From an uncultured Allobosea sp. (GTDB taxonomy: Bacteria > Pseudomonadota > Alphaproteobacteria > Rhizobiales > Beijerinckiaceae), in the NCBI RefSeq assembly GCF_945956895.1, contig NZ_CAMFJF010000001.1:186001-250000 (forward strand): DNA of 64,000 nt. Reading direction: 5' to 3'. Positions 25,902 through 35,076 of the stretch are shown one piece after another. Every line of letters begins with the position of its first letter. Within the stretch, counting starts at the first letter, position 1. A model generated the notes under the pieces. The model was not told the origin of the DNA. It saw only the letters and a program-made list of their open reading frames with translations, and did no database searches. The translations under genes and the position numbers were made by a program.

Positions 25902-26414
25902 ATGCAATCAGCGACGCCCCAGCCAGCCGCCGCCGATCCGGAGAAGCCGCGCTCGCCGGCGCAGCGCCTGCTGACGCGGCTGCTGCACATCTATTTCCGC
26001 TTCGCGCGAGGCATGACCTTCGGCGTGCGTGCCGTCGTCCTGAACGATCGCGGCGAGGTCTTCCTGATCCGCCATACCTATGTGCCCGGCTGGCACTTTC
26101 CCGGTGGCGGGGTCGAGGTCGGCGAGACGGCGGAATTGTCGCTGGAGCGCGAATTATCGGAGGAGGCGGGCATCGTCCCGACCGAGCGGCCCGCCCTGCA
26201 CGGGCTCTTCTTCAACCGCCGGATCTCGCGGCGCGACCATGTCGCGGTCTATGTCCTGCGTGCGTTCCGGGTCGAGTCCGTCAAGCAGCCGGACCGCGAG
26301 ATCGCGGAGGCCGGCTTCTTCCCGCTCGACAACCTGCCGGAGGGCACGACGCCCGCGACACGGCGGCGGCTGGCGGAGATCGTCTCCGGAGAGCCGCCGG
26401 CTACGGAGTGGTGA
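25902..26414 (+). CDS. NUDIX hydrolase
   Basis: 170 residues from ATG 25902 (a TTG five codons earlier is the alternative). The NUDIX box is intact: G(V)EVGETAELSLERELSEEAG, with the REx2EE metal-binding core. The upstream FGVRAVVLNDRGEVFLIRHTYVPGWHFPGGG is a standard NUDIX strand. An N-terminal 30-residue extension contains an amphipathic basic helix (QRLLTRLLHIYFRFARG) that may touch membrane. Substrate, a nucleoside diphosphate linked to X, is unknown. Convergent with the exported lyase-like gene, 18 bp apart. Confidence 0.85.
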   Translation: MQSATPQPAAADPEKPRSPAQRLLTRLLHIYFRFARGMTFGVRAVVLNDRGEVFLIRHTYVPGWHFPGGGVEVGETAELSLERELSEEAGIVPTERPALHGLFFNRRISRRDHVAVYVLRAFRVESVKQPDREIAEAGFFPLDNLPEGTTPATRRRLAEIVSGEPPATEW

Positions 26415-26432
26415 GGGCGGCTGCCCGGCCTC

Positions 26433-27974
26433 TCAGTTCGCGCTTTTCGCCAGCGCGACGAAATCGGCGTCAAGCTTCGCCAAGCCTGCTGCGATCTTCG
26501 CGCGCCTATCCTTGATCCAGGCATCCTGCCGATCGAGGCGCTGCTTCGCCTCCGTTAGCATCCGGTCCATCTCCGCCGACTGCGGGCCGCCTGACGTGGC
26601 GCGATTCCTGACGATCGCGACGGGGTCGAGCGTCGCGCGGAACTCGGCCTCGCTCATCGGCAATTCGGTGGCGGCCAGCCCCATCTCGGCTGCCGCCTTG
26701 CGATAGATCGCCTGCGCCTGAGTATAGGGGAACTCGGTCGGCCTGATGTTGTTGAGCTTCGCGTAGTCGACCACCTCCGACGCGAAATGGTGGCCGGCGC
26801 GGAAGGGCAGCTTGTATTTGCGCATCAACACGTCGGCGAGTTCCTGCGACGCGGTCCAGTCGCTGTTGAGCTCCTCGAGGGCGCGTTCCGGGTCGATGGC
26901 GAGCGCCTTCAGGATACGGTCGAGCCCCTGCAGGGCCTTGACCGCGCTGTCGGTCATGGCGCTGTTGGTCCTGGCGTCCTTGGCGTCGGGCATGCCGGGC
27001 GGAATGTTATGGGCCCTGAAGACCGGCCCCATGGCCAGCGAGAGCGTAGTCGAGGCATCCTCGCGGGTGCCGTTCAGCAGGCCCGGATTGCGCTTCTGCG
27101 GCATGGCGCTGGAGACATAGGTGTTGCCGCCACCGCTCGTGCCGCCACCCTCGCGCAGCAGGATCCAGGGCCGCGCCTGCGCATATTGCGTCATCACGTC
27201 CTCGATGAAACCGCCGACATGGAGCGCGATGCCCGTGACGATGCCGCCGACCTCGACGGGCAGGTCGGCCGCGGCGACCTGCGAGGCGTCATAGGCATTG
27301 TCGACGAGAGCGGCGAAGCCGAGATAATCCGCCATCCGCTGGCGATCGAGCGGCCAGCTCGTGCCGTTGAGCACGGTCGTGCCCATCGGCGAGCGGTCGA
27401 CGCGGGCATAGGTCTCGCGGATGCGCTGGGCATCGCGATCGAGCCCGGCGGCGAGGCCAAGCAGGTAATGGCCATAGCTGTTGGGCTGGGCGGCAACGCC
27501 GTTGGTGTAATTGGGAACAACGGTATCGCGGTTGGTCGCGGCGAGCTCGACCATCGTCCGTGTCGCCTGGTTGAGGCGCTCGGCCAAAGTCAGGAGCCGC
27601 TCGCGCATGATCGCGGCGCGATAGGTCGCGTGCATGTCCTGGCTGGAGCGGCCGGCATGGATCAGCGTGACCTCGACCCCGGCCTCCTTGATCATCAAGG
27701 GTTCGAAAGTGATGACCGATGAGGGCCGCCTGGCGCCGGGCTGGCTGCCCGCCTCGATGACCCGGGCGATGCCCTGCGCCAGCTTTGGCGCCAGCGCCCG
27801 GTCGAGCAGGCCTTGCTCGGCGTTGATGACCGTGCTCGCCTTGTTGATCTCGCCCAGCCAGAAGAATTCGTCCCGAACCGGCTCCCTGGATGGGGCCGGC
27901 TGCTGGGCATGAACGGGCAGGGAGGTCGTTGCCAGAAGCAGGGCGGCGGCGGTGAGCGGCTTCGATCCGGACAT
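26433..27974 (-). CDS. Exported argininosuccinate-lyase-family enzyme
   Basis: 513 residues. The first 23 residues (MSGSKPLTAAALLLATTSLP then VHAQ) are a convincing Sec signal peptide, unlike cytoplasmic argininosuccinate lyase. The rest is the aspartase/fumarase fold: THAGRSSQD-like region at 106-113, NSYGHYLLG with the catalytic-type His169, LNGTSWPLDR at 202-211 and the signature SSAMPQKRNP at 288-297 with the mobile-loop serines. Thus catalysis looks possible, but in the periplasm. Substrate is probably an N-substituted aspartate/succinate compound; relatives include EDDS lyase. No arg gene is nearby. Enzyme fold sure, export likely, substrate unknown. Confidence 0.78.
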   Translation of the reverse strand: MSGSKPLTAAALLLATTSLPVHAQQPAPSREPVRDEFFWLGEINKASTVINAEQGLLDRALAPKLAQGIARVIEAGSQPGARRPSSVITFEPLMIKEAGVEVTLIHAGRSSQDMHATYRAAIMRERLLTLAERLNQATRTMVELAATNRDTVVPNYTNGVAAQPNSYGHYLLGLAAGLDRDAQRIRETYARVDRSPMGTTVLNGTSWPLDRQRMADYLGFAALVDNAYDASQVAAADLPVEVGGIVTGIALHVGGFIEDVMTQYAQARPWILLREGGGTSGGGNTYVSSAMPQKRNPGLLNGTREDASTTLSLAMGPVFRAHNIPPGMPDAKDARTNSAMTDSAVKALQGLDRILKALAIDPERALEELNSDWTASQELADVLMRKYKLPFRAGHHFASEVVDYAKLNNIRPTEFPYTQAQAIYRKAAAEMGLAATELPMSEAEFRATLDPVAIVRNRATSGGPQSAEMDRMLTEAKQRLDRQDAWIKDRRAKIAAGLAKLDADFVALAKSAN

Positions 27975-28315
27975 CGGTTTCCTCCGTCCCGAGGGCGAGA
28001 TCGCCTTCGGCTTCCGTGGCTTATTGCCCCGCCTGGAGCTGGAGTTGAGGCCAAACCGGTACGCGCGGCAAGTGTCTACGGGATCGGAGCGAGGCTAAAC
28101 GATGGCTGCCTGGAAACCATGTGCCGTCGCATCGGATTTTTCGGAGAAAGTGGATTTCCCTTTCCAGTCCGATGCTGTAGAGGCGCTTTCATGATGATCC
28201 GGCTGAGCCTGCGAGACCTGCGACGACCGGCGCGCTGAATGCGCCCTCCCGGTAGTGCGCCCGCACGCGCCTGCCTTCGCTTCGCCGACCCGCCTCCCGT
28301 CCAGCGTCGATCATC
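27975..28315. other. Gap without recognisable gene
   Basis: 341 bp between the divergent exported-lyase and GNAT genes. I see no convincing frame, tRNA, terminator or repeat. It presumably holds both promoters. Confidence 0.5.
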
Positions 28316-28822
28316 ATGACATCCCTGCCTTTGACCATCCGCCACGAACTCCCCGTGGACGCCGCCGCGATCGAGCGCCTGCACGAGCGCGCCTTCGGCC
28401 CCGGCCGTTTCGCCCGCACCGCCTTTCGCCTGCGCGAGGGCGTGCCGCCCGAGCACGCGCTCTCCTTCGCCGCCCATGTCGGCACCTTCCTCGTCGGTTC
28501 GGTGAAGGTGACGGCGGTGTTCGCCGACGGGCACAAGGCGCTGATGCTCGGTCCGCTGACCGTCGATCCCGCCTTCGAGGGCCGGGGCATCGGCGCTGCG
28601 TTGATGAACCGCTCGATCGATGCCGCTCGCGAGGCCGGCCACGACCTGATCATGCTGATCGGCGATGCGCCTTATTACGCCCGCTTCGGCTTCAAGGTCC
28701 TGCCGCCCGGCCAGCTTGTGCTACCGGGGCCGGCCGATCCGGCGCGTTTCCTCGCGCTGGAGCTGGTCGAGGGGGTGCTCAAGCAGCGCAGCGGGGCGGT
28801 CATGTCGGCGCGGGTGGGCTGA
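28316..28822 (+). CDS. GNAT N-acetyltransferase, YhbS type
   Basis: 168 residues. The acetyl-CoA loop is GPLTVDPAFEGRGIGAALM (R/Q-x-x-G-x-G/A, about 82-100). The N-terminal TIRHELPVDAAAIERLHERAF and the region PYYARFGFKVLPPGQLVLPG are typical of the YhbS/predicted small-molecule acetyltransferase subgroup. Acceptor is unknown. It is followed immediately by a 17-bp-arm hairpin that may end transcription. Confidence 0.85.
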   Translation: MTSLPLTIRHELPVDAAAIERLHERAFGPGRFARTAFRLREGVPPEHALSFAAHVGTFLVGSVKVTAVFADGHKALMLGPLTVDPAFEGRGIGAALMNRSIDAAREAGHDLIMLIGDAPYYARFGFKVLPPGQLVLPGPADPARFLALELVEGVLKQRSGAVMSARVG

Positions 28823-28829
28823 AGGGCTC

Positions 28830-28868
28830 CACCCTAGCCCTCTCCCCTTGCGGGAGAGGGCTAGGGTG
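28830..28868. repeat. 17-bp-arm hairpin repeat (family E)
   Basis: CACCCTAGCCCTCTCCC and its exact complement flank a 5-base loop, 8 bp after the GNAT stop. It lacks a T-tract but could stop transcription or protect the 3' end. A related CTTCTCCC...GGGAGAAG hairpin follows at 29024-29046. Confidence 0.75.
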
Positions 28869-28887
28869 AGGGTCTCGCGACGATTTC

Positions 28888-28983
28888 CGTCATTGCGAGG
28901 AGCAAAGCGAGGAAGCAATCCAGGGGACTTGGTGAAACGTCCCACCCTGCCCCCTGGATTGCTTCGCTGTGCTCGCAATGACG
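28888..28983. repeat. Palindromic intergenic repeat, family A copy 3
   Basis: Ends CGTCATTGCGAGGAG and GCTCGCAATGACG; inner arms AAGCAATCCAGGGG / CCCCTGGATTGCTTCG. It is one of three palindromes packed into the 231 bp between the convergent GNAT and VWA-protein genes. Confidence 0.85.
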
Positions 28984-29009
28984 ACGCGGGACAGAGTGAT
29001 GCCCCATCC

Positions 29010-29046
29010 GGCCCTTCGGGCCACCTTCTCCCGCAAGGGGAGAAGG
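29010..29046. repeat. Double small hairpin (family E relative)
   Basis: GGCCCTTCGGGCC (29010-29022) followed by CCTTCTCCC-loop-GGGAGAAGG (29024-29032 and 29038-29046). It sits 8 bp from the stop of the minus-strand VWA-like gene. Confidence 0.65.
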
Positions 29047-29053
29047 GCAAGAG

Positions 29054-31144
29054 CTACGCCTCTCGCTTGATGCGCCTGCCGCTCTCCCCTAGCCAGCCGG
29101 CGACGAGGGCGCCGAACAGCGCGGCCAAGCCGATCAGCCCGATGAAGAGCGGCGAGATGCGCACGCCGCGCACGATGCCGGAATCGCTGATCCTCAGGCC
29201 GATCCAGTCATTGCCGGCGAACTGGCTGCCCGAGCGCACCGGCACGATGCGCGGCACATTGACGGCCGAGCCGCTTTCGCGGCCGATGCGACGCGAGGAG
29301 CCGCCGGTCGCCTGCGCCAGTTGCTGGAGCGCGCCGGGATCGCTGACCACTTCCATCAGTTCGCGCGGGTTCTCCGGCCCGACGCTGGCGAAGGCGGTGA
29401 GGTTATCGGAGGTCAGGCGGTAAAGGCCGAGATCGCTGGTCGGGATGCGGGCGGTGTACAGGCCGGGGCGCCCGGGCTCCAGCGTGATCGTGCGCGACTG
29501 GCCGTCCGGCCCGGTGATGGTGACGGGCGAGGGATTGTCGCGCAGCGTCTGGCGCTCGACCTCGACAGTCGCGCCGCGGACGGTCGCGCGCAGAGCCTCC
29601 TCCTCAAGCTCGGGCTCCTTCATCAGCCAGTGGCTGAGGCGGCGCAGCAGGTCGAGATAGGGGCCGCCGTCGCGGAAGCCCCGCGCCCAGAGCCAGGCAT
29701 GGTCGGAGAGGAAGAGCGCGACGCGGCCCTTCTGCTCGCGCGCCAGCATCAGCAGCGGCCGGTCGCCCGGACCGGTCATGACCGGCGCGCCGCCGGCCCG
29801 TGCCTGGGCGCCGACCATGCGCAGCCATTCGCCCCAGCGTGGCGGCGAGACCTCCGAGCCCGGCAGGTCGCGGGTGACGGGGTGGCGCCTGCCGGGTTCG
29901 CTGACCTGGGCGCGATAAGCCTCGTCAATGACGCTGCCGTCGGGCAGGGCGGGCAGGATCTGGCCGAGCGGCGTGCGCGCCAGCGTTTGCGAGCCCGCAT
30001 ATTCGGGGCCAGCGGCGACGAGCAGCGCCCCGCCGTCGCGGACATAGCGCACGATATTCTCGAAATAGAGCAGCGGCAGGATCGACTGGTTGGCGTAGCG
30101 GTCGAAGATGATCAGGTCGAATTCCTTGATCTTGACCTGGAACAGCTCGCGCGTCGGGAAGGCGATCAGCGAGAGCTCGTTGATCGGCGTGCCGTCCTGC
30201 TTCTCCGGCGGGCGCAGGATGGTGAAATGCACGAGATCGACATTGGCGTCGGCCTTGAGCAGGTTGCGCCAGGTGCGCTCGCCCGGATGCGGCTCGCCCG
30301 AGACCAGCAGCACGCGGAGCTTGTCGCGCACGCCTTCGATGGTGATGACGGTGCGATTATTGGCCAGCGTCAATTCGTTGTCGATGGCTTGAGCCTCGAT
30401 CTCGACCACGTTCGGCCCGCCCCGGTCGATGCGGACCGGGACCTGCACGGTCTGGCCCGTCGCGACCTCGCGGCGCGCGACGATCTCGCCGTCGCGCCGG
30501 ATGGTCAGGCCGGCGCGACCGGGGCCGCCCTTGTCGACGACGCGCAAGCGAATGATCTGGTCCTTGCCGACGATGCCGAAGCGCGGCGAATCGACCAGCA
30601 CGATGCGCCGGTCGATCTCGGCATTGCGGCCGGTGGTCAGGACATGCAGCGGGGCGCGCAGGCCGAGCGTCTCGGCATTAACAGGCGCGTCATGGGCGAG
30701 GCCGTCGGTGATCGCGATCGCGCCGGCGACGCGCTCGGAGGGCACGTCGGCGAGGCTCGACGACAGGGCCTCGAACAGGCGGGTGCCGTCATTGGTCCCT
30801 TGTGCATCGCGCAGCTCGACGATCCGCGGCTCGACATTGGGGATGCCGCGCAATTGCCGCTCGATCTCGGCGACGGCGGCATCGGTCTGGGCCGCGCGGT
30901 CGGCGAGGCGGTTCGAGGCCGAGCGGTCGACCACGACGGAGACGACGTCCTTGACCGGCTCGCGATCCTCGAAGACGAGCGAGGGATCGGCCAGCGCCGC
31001 CGTCAGCACGACGAGCGCGAGCGCGCGCAGGATGGCGCTACGTCCGGCGAGCACGATCGCCGCGCCGGCAGCCAAAGCCGCGAGCACGGCAAGCCCGATC
31101 AGGAACGGCAGGGGCACCAGCGGGGCAAGGGAAACGCTCCACAT
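29054..31144 (-). CDS. Membrane-anchored VWA-like/glutamine-amidotransferase-like protein of MoxR operon
   Basis: 696 residues with a strong SD (GGAGGAG, 7-base spacing). Two N-terminal helices (about 10-55) are followed by a periplasmic-side or soluble VWA-like domain with an intact MIDAS-type DRSAS at about 73-77, an adhesion-like beta region, then a DJ-1/amidotransferase-like module (FDLIIFDRYANQSILPLLYF, GGALLVAAGPEY) and a C-terminal helix (ISPLFIGLIGLAALFGALVAGWL). It is the fourth gene after moxR, the DUF58 gene and the DUF4159 gene, and proteins of this set are conserved in that order in alphaproteobacteria. Likely partner in MoxR-dependent envelope or metal-insertion chaperoning. Confidence 0.75.
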   Translation of the reverse strand: MWSVSLAPLVPLPFLIGLAVLAALAAGAAIVLAGRSAILRALALVVLTAALADPSLVFEDREPVKDVVSVVVDRSASNRLADRAAQTDAAVAEIERQLRGIPNVEPRIVELRDAQGTNDGTRLFEALSSSLADVPSERVAGAIAITDGLAHDAPVNAETLGLRAPLHVLTTGRNAEIDRRIVLVDSPRFGIVGKDQIIRLRVVDKGGPGRAGLTIRRDGEIVARREVATGQTVQVPVRIDRGGPNVVEIEAQAIDNELTLANNRTVITIEGVRDKLRVLLVSGEPHPGERTWRNLLKADANVDLVHFTILRPPEKQDGTPINELSLIAFPTRELFQVKIKEFDLIIFDRYANQSILPLLYFENIVRYVRDGGALLVAAGPEYAGSQTLARTPLGQILPALPDGSVIDEAYRAQVSEPGRRHPVTRDLPGSEVSPPRWGEWLRMVGAQARAGGAPVMTGPGDRPLLMLAREQKGRVALFLSDHAWLWARGFRDGGPYLDLLRRLSHWLMKEPELEEEALRATVRGATVEVERQTLRDNPSPVTITGPDGQSRTITLEPGRPGLYTARIPTSDLGLYRLTSDNLTAFASVGPENPRELMEVVSDPGALQQLAQATGGSSRRIGRESGSAVNVPRIVPVRSGSQFAGNDWIGLRISDSGIVRGVRISPLFIGLIGLAALFGALVAGWLGESGRRIKREA

Positions 31145-31173
31145 CAGCGGGCTCCTCCCCTTGTCCTGTTTTC

Positions 31174-31294
31174 AGCCCTCATCCTGAGGAGCGCCGCAGG
31201 CGCGTCTCGAAGGATGGTCCAGCTGGTTCCGGAGCCTCCTGAAACATCCTTCGAGACGCCGTTCCCTGGGGAACGGCTCCTCAGGATGAGGGCT
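31174..31294. repeat. Long palindrome inside the MoxR operon (family D)
   Basis: Perfect 19-bp arms AGCCCTCATCCTGAGGAGC (31174-31192) and complement (31276-31294) enclose further CGTCTCGAAGGATG / CATCCTTCGAGACG arms. It occupies most of the 169-bp gap between the DUF4159 gene and the last operon gene. It may tune expression of the distal gene by mRNA folding or attenuation. Confidence 0.85.
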
Positions 31295-31313
31295 GTGGGA
31301 TGGGTGGATTTTC

Positions 31314-34142
31314 TCACTGCCCCAACCTTTCCAACAAGGCCGGGACATGGACCTGATCGGCCTTGTAGTTGCCGGTGAGCGCATACATCACGAGATTGAT
31401 GCCGCCACGCAGCGCCATCTCGCGCTGGCGCGGATCGCCGCCGGAAAGCGGCACCAGTCCCTCGCCGCGCCGGTCGATCGCCCAGGCGGCCGCGAGGTCG
31501 TTGGCGGTAATGACTATGGGCGAGACATTGTCGCCGGCGCGGGCCGGGCGGCGCCCGTCGCTATCGGCCGGCGGCAGGGTCTCGACCCAGGTCGTGCCGG
31601 TGTCGTAGCGGCCGACCAGCTCGTCGAGGATGTAGAAGGTCTTGGTCAGGACGTGGTCGCGCGGCAGCGGCTCCAGCTCGGGAATGTCGAGCGTCTGCAG
31701 CATGCGCTTGAGCTGGTCGCCCTCGGGCGTGGTGCCGCCGCCGGGCCGCGCACTCATCGCGTCGCGGGTGTCGAAGATTACAAGGCCGCCGCCCTTCATA
31801 TAGGCTTCGAGCTTGCGCAGCGTCTCGGCCGACGGGAGCGGGCGGCCGGCGACGATTGGCCAGTACAGCACCGGGAAGAAGGCGAGCTCGTCGCGCTCGA
31901 CGCTGACGCCGACCGGCTCGCCCGGCTCCAGCGCGGTACGGGCGCCGAGCACGGTGTTGAGGCCGGTGAGTCCGGCCTTGGACATGTCGTCGACCGGCTT
32001 GTCGCCGGTCACGACATAAGCGAGCCGCGTCATCGCACCATTGGCGAGCAGGGCGCGCGGGATCGGCGGGCGGGTATCGGCCTGCGCGTTGGGCGCGGGC
32101 TGCTGGGCGCGGGCCGTATCGGGCGCGAGGCCGAAGGAGGCGCCAAGCGCGAGCAGGACCGCGGCCGGCGCGGCAACCTTGCGCAGGCGGGCAAGGTTGA
32201 GACGTCCGCCGAGCCAGAGCGTCGCCAGCGTATCGGCGACGAGCAGGAGCAGGGCAAGCACGAGCAGCGGCGGGCGGATGTCGCGCGCCACCGGCTCGTC
32301 GATCGGCAGCACGGCGACGCCGAGGCTGGCGAGGTCGAGCGCCGCGAGCGTGTCGATCGGCGTCAGCGCGTTGACCGCGAGCGAGCCGTCGGTCGGGCCG
32401 TAGAGGCCGGGCGGATGGGCGAGCGTCGCGCGGCCGGCATAGTTGCGCGCCACCGGCTGGGCGGTCGCAGGCGCCGAGCGGAACTGGCCGATGCCGTCGA
32501 GCACGCGGGCCGGCGACAGGGTCTCTACGCGCTTGTCGTCGCTCTGGCTTTCGACAGCGGCGGGGCCGTTGCCGGCGAGATTGACGATCTTGCGGAGCAT
32601 ATCGACGAAGAGGCCCGAGAGCGGAAGGTTCGACCAGGTGGTATCGGCGGTGACATGGACCATCGCGATCAGGCCGTCGCCGCGCCGCTCGCCGGTGACG
32701 ACGGGCGTGCCGTCCTCCAATGCCGCCCAGGTCTTGCGCGACAGATTCGGCTCCGGCTCGGCCAGGATCTGGCGGCTGACGCGGATATCGTCGCTGATCG
32801 TCAGGCCGAAGAAGGGGCTCTCGCGGGTGAAGGGCGCAAGCTTGCGCGGTGTCTCCCAGGACAGGCCGCCGCCGAGCGTGCGGCCGCCGCGGCGCAGGCG
32901 CACCGGCGTCAGGTCGTCGGAGGCGGCGGCGAGGCGGGCGCCGGCAAAGCGCAGCAGCACGCCGCCGCGCTCGACGAAGCTCGTGACCTTCTCGGCCGTC
33001 TCGCGATCGAGCGCGCCGATATCGGCGAGGACCAGCACCGAGAGATTCTGTGCCAGCAATTCGCCGATCGGGTCGGTCGAGCCCTGCCGCGGCTCGCGGA
33101 TTTCGGCGAAGGGCTGGAGGGCGCGGGAGAGATAGTAGGTCGGCGAGAGTAGCGGCTGCGCGGTGTCGGCGGTGGCGCCGGAGACGAGGCCGATGCGGCG
33201 GCGCTTGGCCCGGTCGTCGAGCAGCGCCACGGCACCGGCGCTGCGCTCGCCGACGATCTCGAGTCGCGAGACGGCGTTGCGCACCTCGATCGGCAAGGTC
33301 AGTCGGGCGGTCGTCTCCAGATTATTGCCCTCGAAGATGAAGGGGGTGTTGCCGAGCGGCAAGCCCTTGAGATCGAGCGCGCGGACCTGTCCGGTCGCGG
33401 GCGCGCTGGCTGTGGGGCGCAGCACCTTGACGGTGAGGGCGCCGGCGAGGTTCTCGGGCGCAGAGAGGGCAAGCTGCGCGGGCGGAGCTGCATGAACAGC
33501 GAGGCGGCGGGCCTCGGCATCCTGCTTCAAGCGCGCGAGGAAACCACCGTCGTCGGAGATGCCGAGGCCGTCGGCGACCCAGACGATCTCGGTGGCGGGC
33601 GAGCCTTGCAGGAAGGCTTCGATGCGCTGGAGATGGGCGGAACGGTCCGGCGCATGCGGCTGGAGCGGGAGCGCGCGCAGACGGTCGAGCGCGATGCGCG
33701 GCTCGGCCAGCGCGATCGCGGTGGGGGCCTCCGCGAGGCCGACCACGGCGACCGGGCGGCCCTCGCGGGTCGCGGCGGCGATGCGTGATTCGGCAACCGA
33801 GACGCGTTCGGACCAGTCGGTCGCGGCGCCGAAGCCGTTATCGATCAGAAGCAGGACGGGGCCGCGCGAGGGCGCGGCGTCGCGCACGGGATTCCAGACC
33901 GGGCCGGCGACGGCGAGGATCGCGAGCGCGGCGATAGCCATGCGCAAGGCGAGCAGCCACCAGGGTGTGTGGGCCGGTGTCTCGCGCTTGGAGATCAGGT
34001 CCGCCATGATCTTCAGCGGCGGGAAGTCGATCCGGCGCGGGCGCGGCGGCGTCACGCGCAGGATCAGCCAGAGGGCGGGCAACAAAGCGAGCGCGGCGAG
34101 AGCGAGCGGGGCGGAGAAGCTGAAGGGCAGGGCGCTGAGCAT
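31314..34142 (-). CDS. BatA/DUF4159 membrane protein of MoxR operon
   Basis: 942 residues. The N-terminus (FSAPLALAALALLPALWLILRVTPP then RRIDFPPLKIM) is the TIGR02226-type two-helix BatA segment. The following VWA-like domain is degenerate: LLLIDNGFGA where DxSxS is expected. A long beta-rich middle, an amidotransferase-like stretch and a helix near 640-660 precede the C-terminal DUF4159 domain (TRLAYVVTGDKPVDDM, FFPVLYWPIV, MKGGGLVIFDTRD). It likely spans the inner membrane with large periplasmic parts. 12 bp after the DUF58 gene. The operon resembles the Bat aerotolerance system; function in this lineage is not established. Confidence 0.82.
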   Translation of the reverse strand: MLSALPFSFSAPLALAALALLPALWLILRVTPPRPRRIDFPPLKIMADLISKRETPAHTPWWLLALRMAIAALAILAVAGPVWNPVRDAAPSRGPVLLLIDNGFGAATDWSERVSVAESRIAAATREGRPVAVVGLAEAPTAIALAEPRIALDRLRALPLQPHAPDRSAHLQRIEAFLQGSPATEIVWVADGLGISDDGGFLARLKQDAEARRLAVHAAPPAQLALSAPENLAGALTVKVLRPTASAPATGQVRALDLKGLPLGNTPFIFEGNNLETTARLTLPIEVRNAVSRLEIVGERSAGAVALLDDRAKRRRIGLVSGATADTAQPLLSPTYYLSRALQPFAEIREPRQGSTDPIGELLAQNLSVLVLADIGALDRETAEKVTSFVERGGVLLRFAGARLAAASDDLTPVRLRRGGRTLGGGLSWETPRKLAPFTRESPFFGLTISDDIRVSRQILAEPEPNLSRKTWAALEDGTPVVTGERRGDGLIAMVHVTADTTWSNLPLSGLFVDMLRKIVNLAGNGPAAVESQSDDKRVETLSPARVLDGIGQFRSAPATAQPVARNYAGRATLAHPPGLYGPTDGSLAVNALTPIDTLAALDLASLGVAVLPIDEPVARDIRPPLLVLALLLLVADTLATLWLGGRLNLARLRKVAAPAAVLLALGASFGLAPDTARAQQPAPNAQADTRPPIPRALLANGAMTRLAYVVTGDKPVDDMSKAGLTGLNTVLGARTALEPGEPVGVSVERDELAFFPVLYWPIVAGRPLPSAETLRKLEAYMKGGGLVIFDTRDAMSARPGGGTTPEGDQLKRMLQTLDIPELEPLPRDHVLTKTFYILDELVGRYDTGTTWVETLPPADSDGRRPARAGDNVSPIVITANDLAAAWAIDRRGEGLVPLSGGDPRQREMALRGGINLVMYALTGNYKADQVHVPALLERLGQ

Positions 34143-34154
34143 CGGCGATCCCCC

Positions 34155-35072
34155 TCAGAAGCCCGAGGCGCTGCGCGAGGCCGCGACGAGGCTCGCGATG
34201 CGCAGCACCGCTTCGCTCGCCGGCCGGTCGGTGCGATGCAGCGTCAAGGTCCAGCCGGCCTTGCGGCTGGCTTCGGTGATGGCTTCGCGATGGGCGGCAA
34301 GGCGCTGACGGTATTCATCGCCCCAGGCGCCGGCATCGCCGACACGCAGGGTCAGCCCGTCCTCCAGATCGAAGAGTTCGGCCTGTCCGGTGAAGGGGAA
34401 GGTTTCCTCGATCGGATCGGCGATGAGCAGGACATGGCCCCGCGCGCCCGACGATGCCAGCGTGGCGATCCGCTGGGTCAGCGCCGAGGCGGGGGAGAGA
34501 CCGTCGGTGATGATGACCGCCTCCGCCAGCCGGGGCAACGGCGCTTCCGGCGGCAGGTCGGAGGCGGCGTTGCGCTCGTCCGCGAGAATGGCCTGCGCCA
34601 GGACCTCGACAATGCGGCGCGAGGCCAGCGCCCGCGTCAACCCGAGATGGCCGACACGCTCGCCGCCCTCGACCATCGTCTCGGCCAGCGCGAAGCCAGC
34701 GACCAATGCGCGGTCGAGCTTCGAGGCCATGGCGAGCGAGGAGGCGAAGCCCATCGAGGGCGAGCGGTCGATCCAGAGCCAGATCGAATGCGAGGCTTCC
34801 CATTCGCGCTCGCGGACGAAGAGATGGCCGTCGCGGGCCGAACGGCGCCAGTCGATGCGCGAGGCGGATTCGCCGGCGACCAGCGGGCGGTATTGCCAGA
34901 AGGTTTCGCCTGGGCCGGAGCGGCGCCGGCCATGGATGCCGTGAATGCTGGCGGAGACGCGGCGCGCCTCCAGAATCAGGCGCGGCAGGCGCGCGGCGAG
35001 GTCGAGCGATTCCGTAAGGACCGGCCGCGACGGCCGCCTTTCGCCCGGACCCAGGACGCGCGTGCGCAACAT
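34155..35072 (-). CDS. DUF58 (VWA-like) protein
   Basis: 305 residues. The DUF58 hallmark GETFWQYRPLVAGESASRIDWRRSARDGHLFVRERE is seen at about 54-89, immediately followed by a VWA MIDAS, WIDRSPSM (about 101-108). Such proteins pair with MoxR AAA+ ATPases, presumably as metal-dependent adaptors in maturation of protein complexes. No membrane helix is visible. It is 4 bp after moxR, so co-translation is likely. Confidence 0.88.
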   Translation of the reverse strand: MLRTRVLGPGERRPSRPVLTESLDLAARLPRLILEARRVSASIHGIHGRRRSGPGETFWQYRPLVAGESASRIDWRRSARDGHLFVREREWEASHSIWLWIDRSPSMGFASSLAMASKLDRALVAGFALAETMVEGGERVGHLGLTRALASRRIVEVLAQAILADERNAASDLPPEAPLPRLAEAVIITDGLSPASALTQRIATLASSGARGHVLLIADPIEETFPFTGQAELFDLEDGLTLRVGDAGAWGDEYRQRLAAHREAITEASRKAGWTLTLHRTDRPASEAVLRIASLVAASRSASGF

Positions 35073-35076
35073 CGGC

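Noticed and set aside
26433-27974. Calling the lyase argH
   Set aside because: Signal peptide, no arg neighbours, and diverged motifs around the substrate loop argue against the arginine-pathway enzyme.
28190-28238. 15-codon frame in the 27975-28315 gap
   Set aside because: Too short, Arg-rich, and without an SD; no reason to think it is translated.
29321-31378. 685-codon plus-strand open frame
   Set aside because: Antisense to the VWA-like operon gene; Arg/Asp/Gly/Ala-biased translation with no domain. In GC-rich DNA such long mirror frames arise by codon bias.
31347-33152. 601-codon plus-strand open frame
   Set aside because: Antisense to the DUF4159 gene; composition typical of mirror frames.
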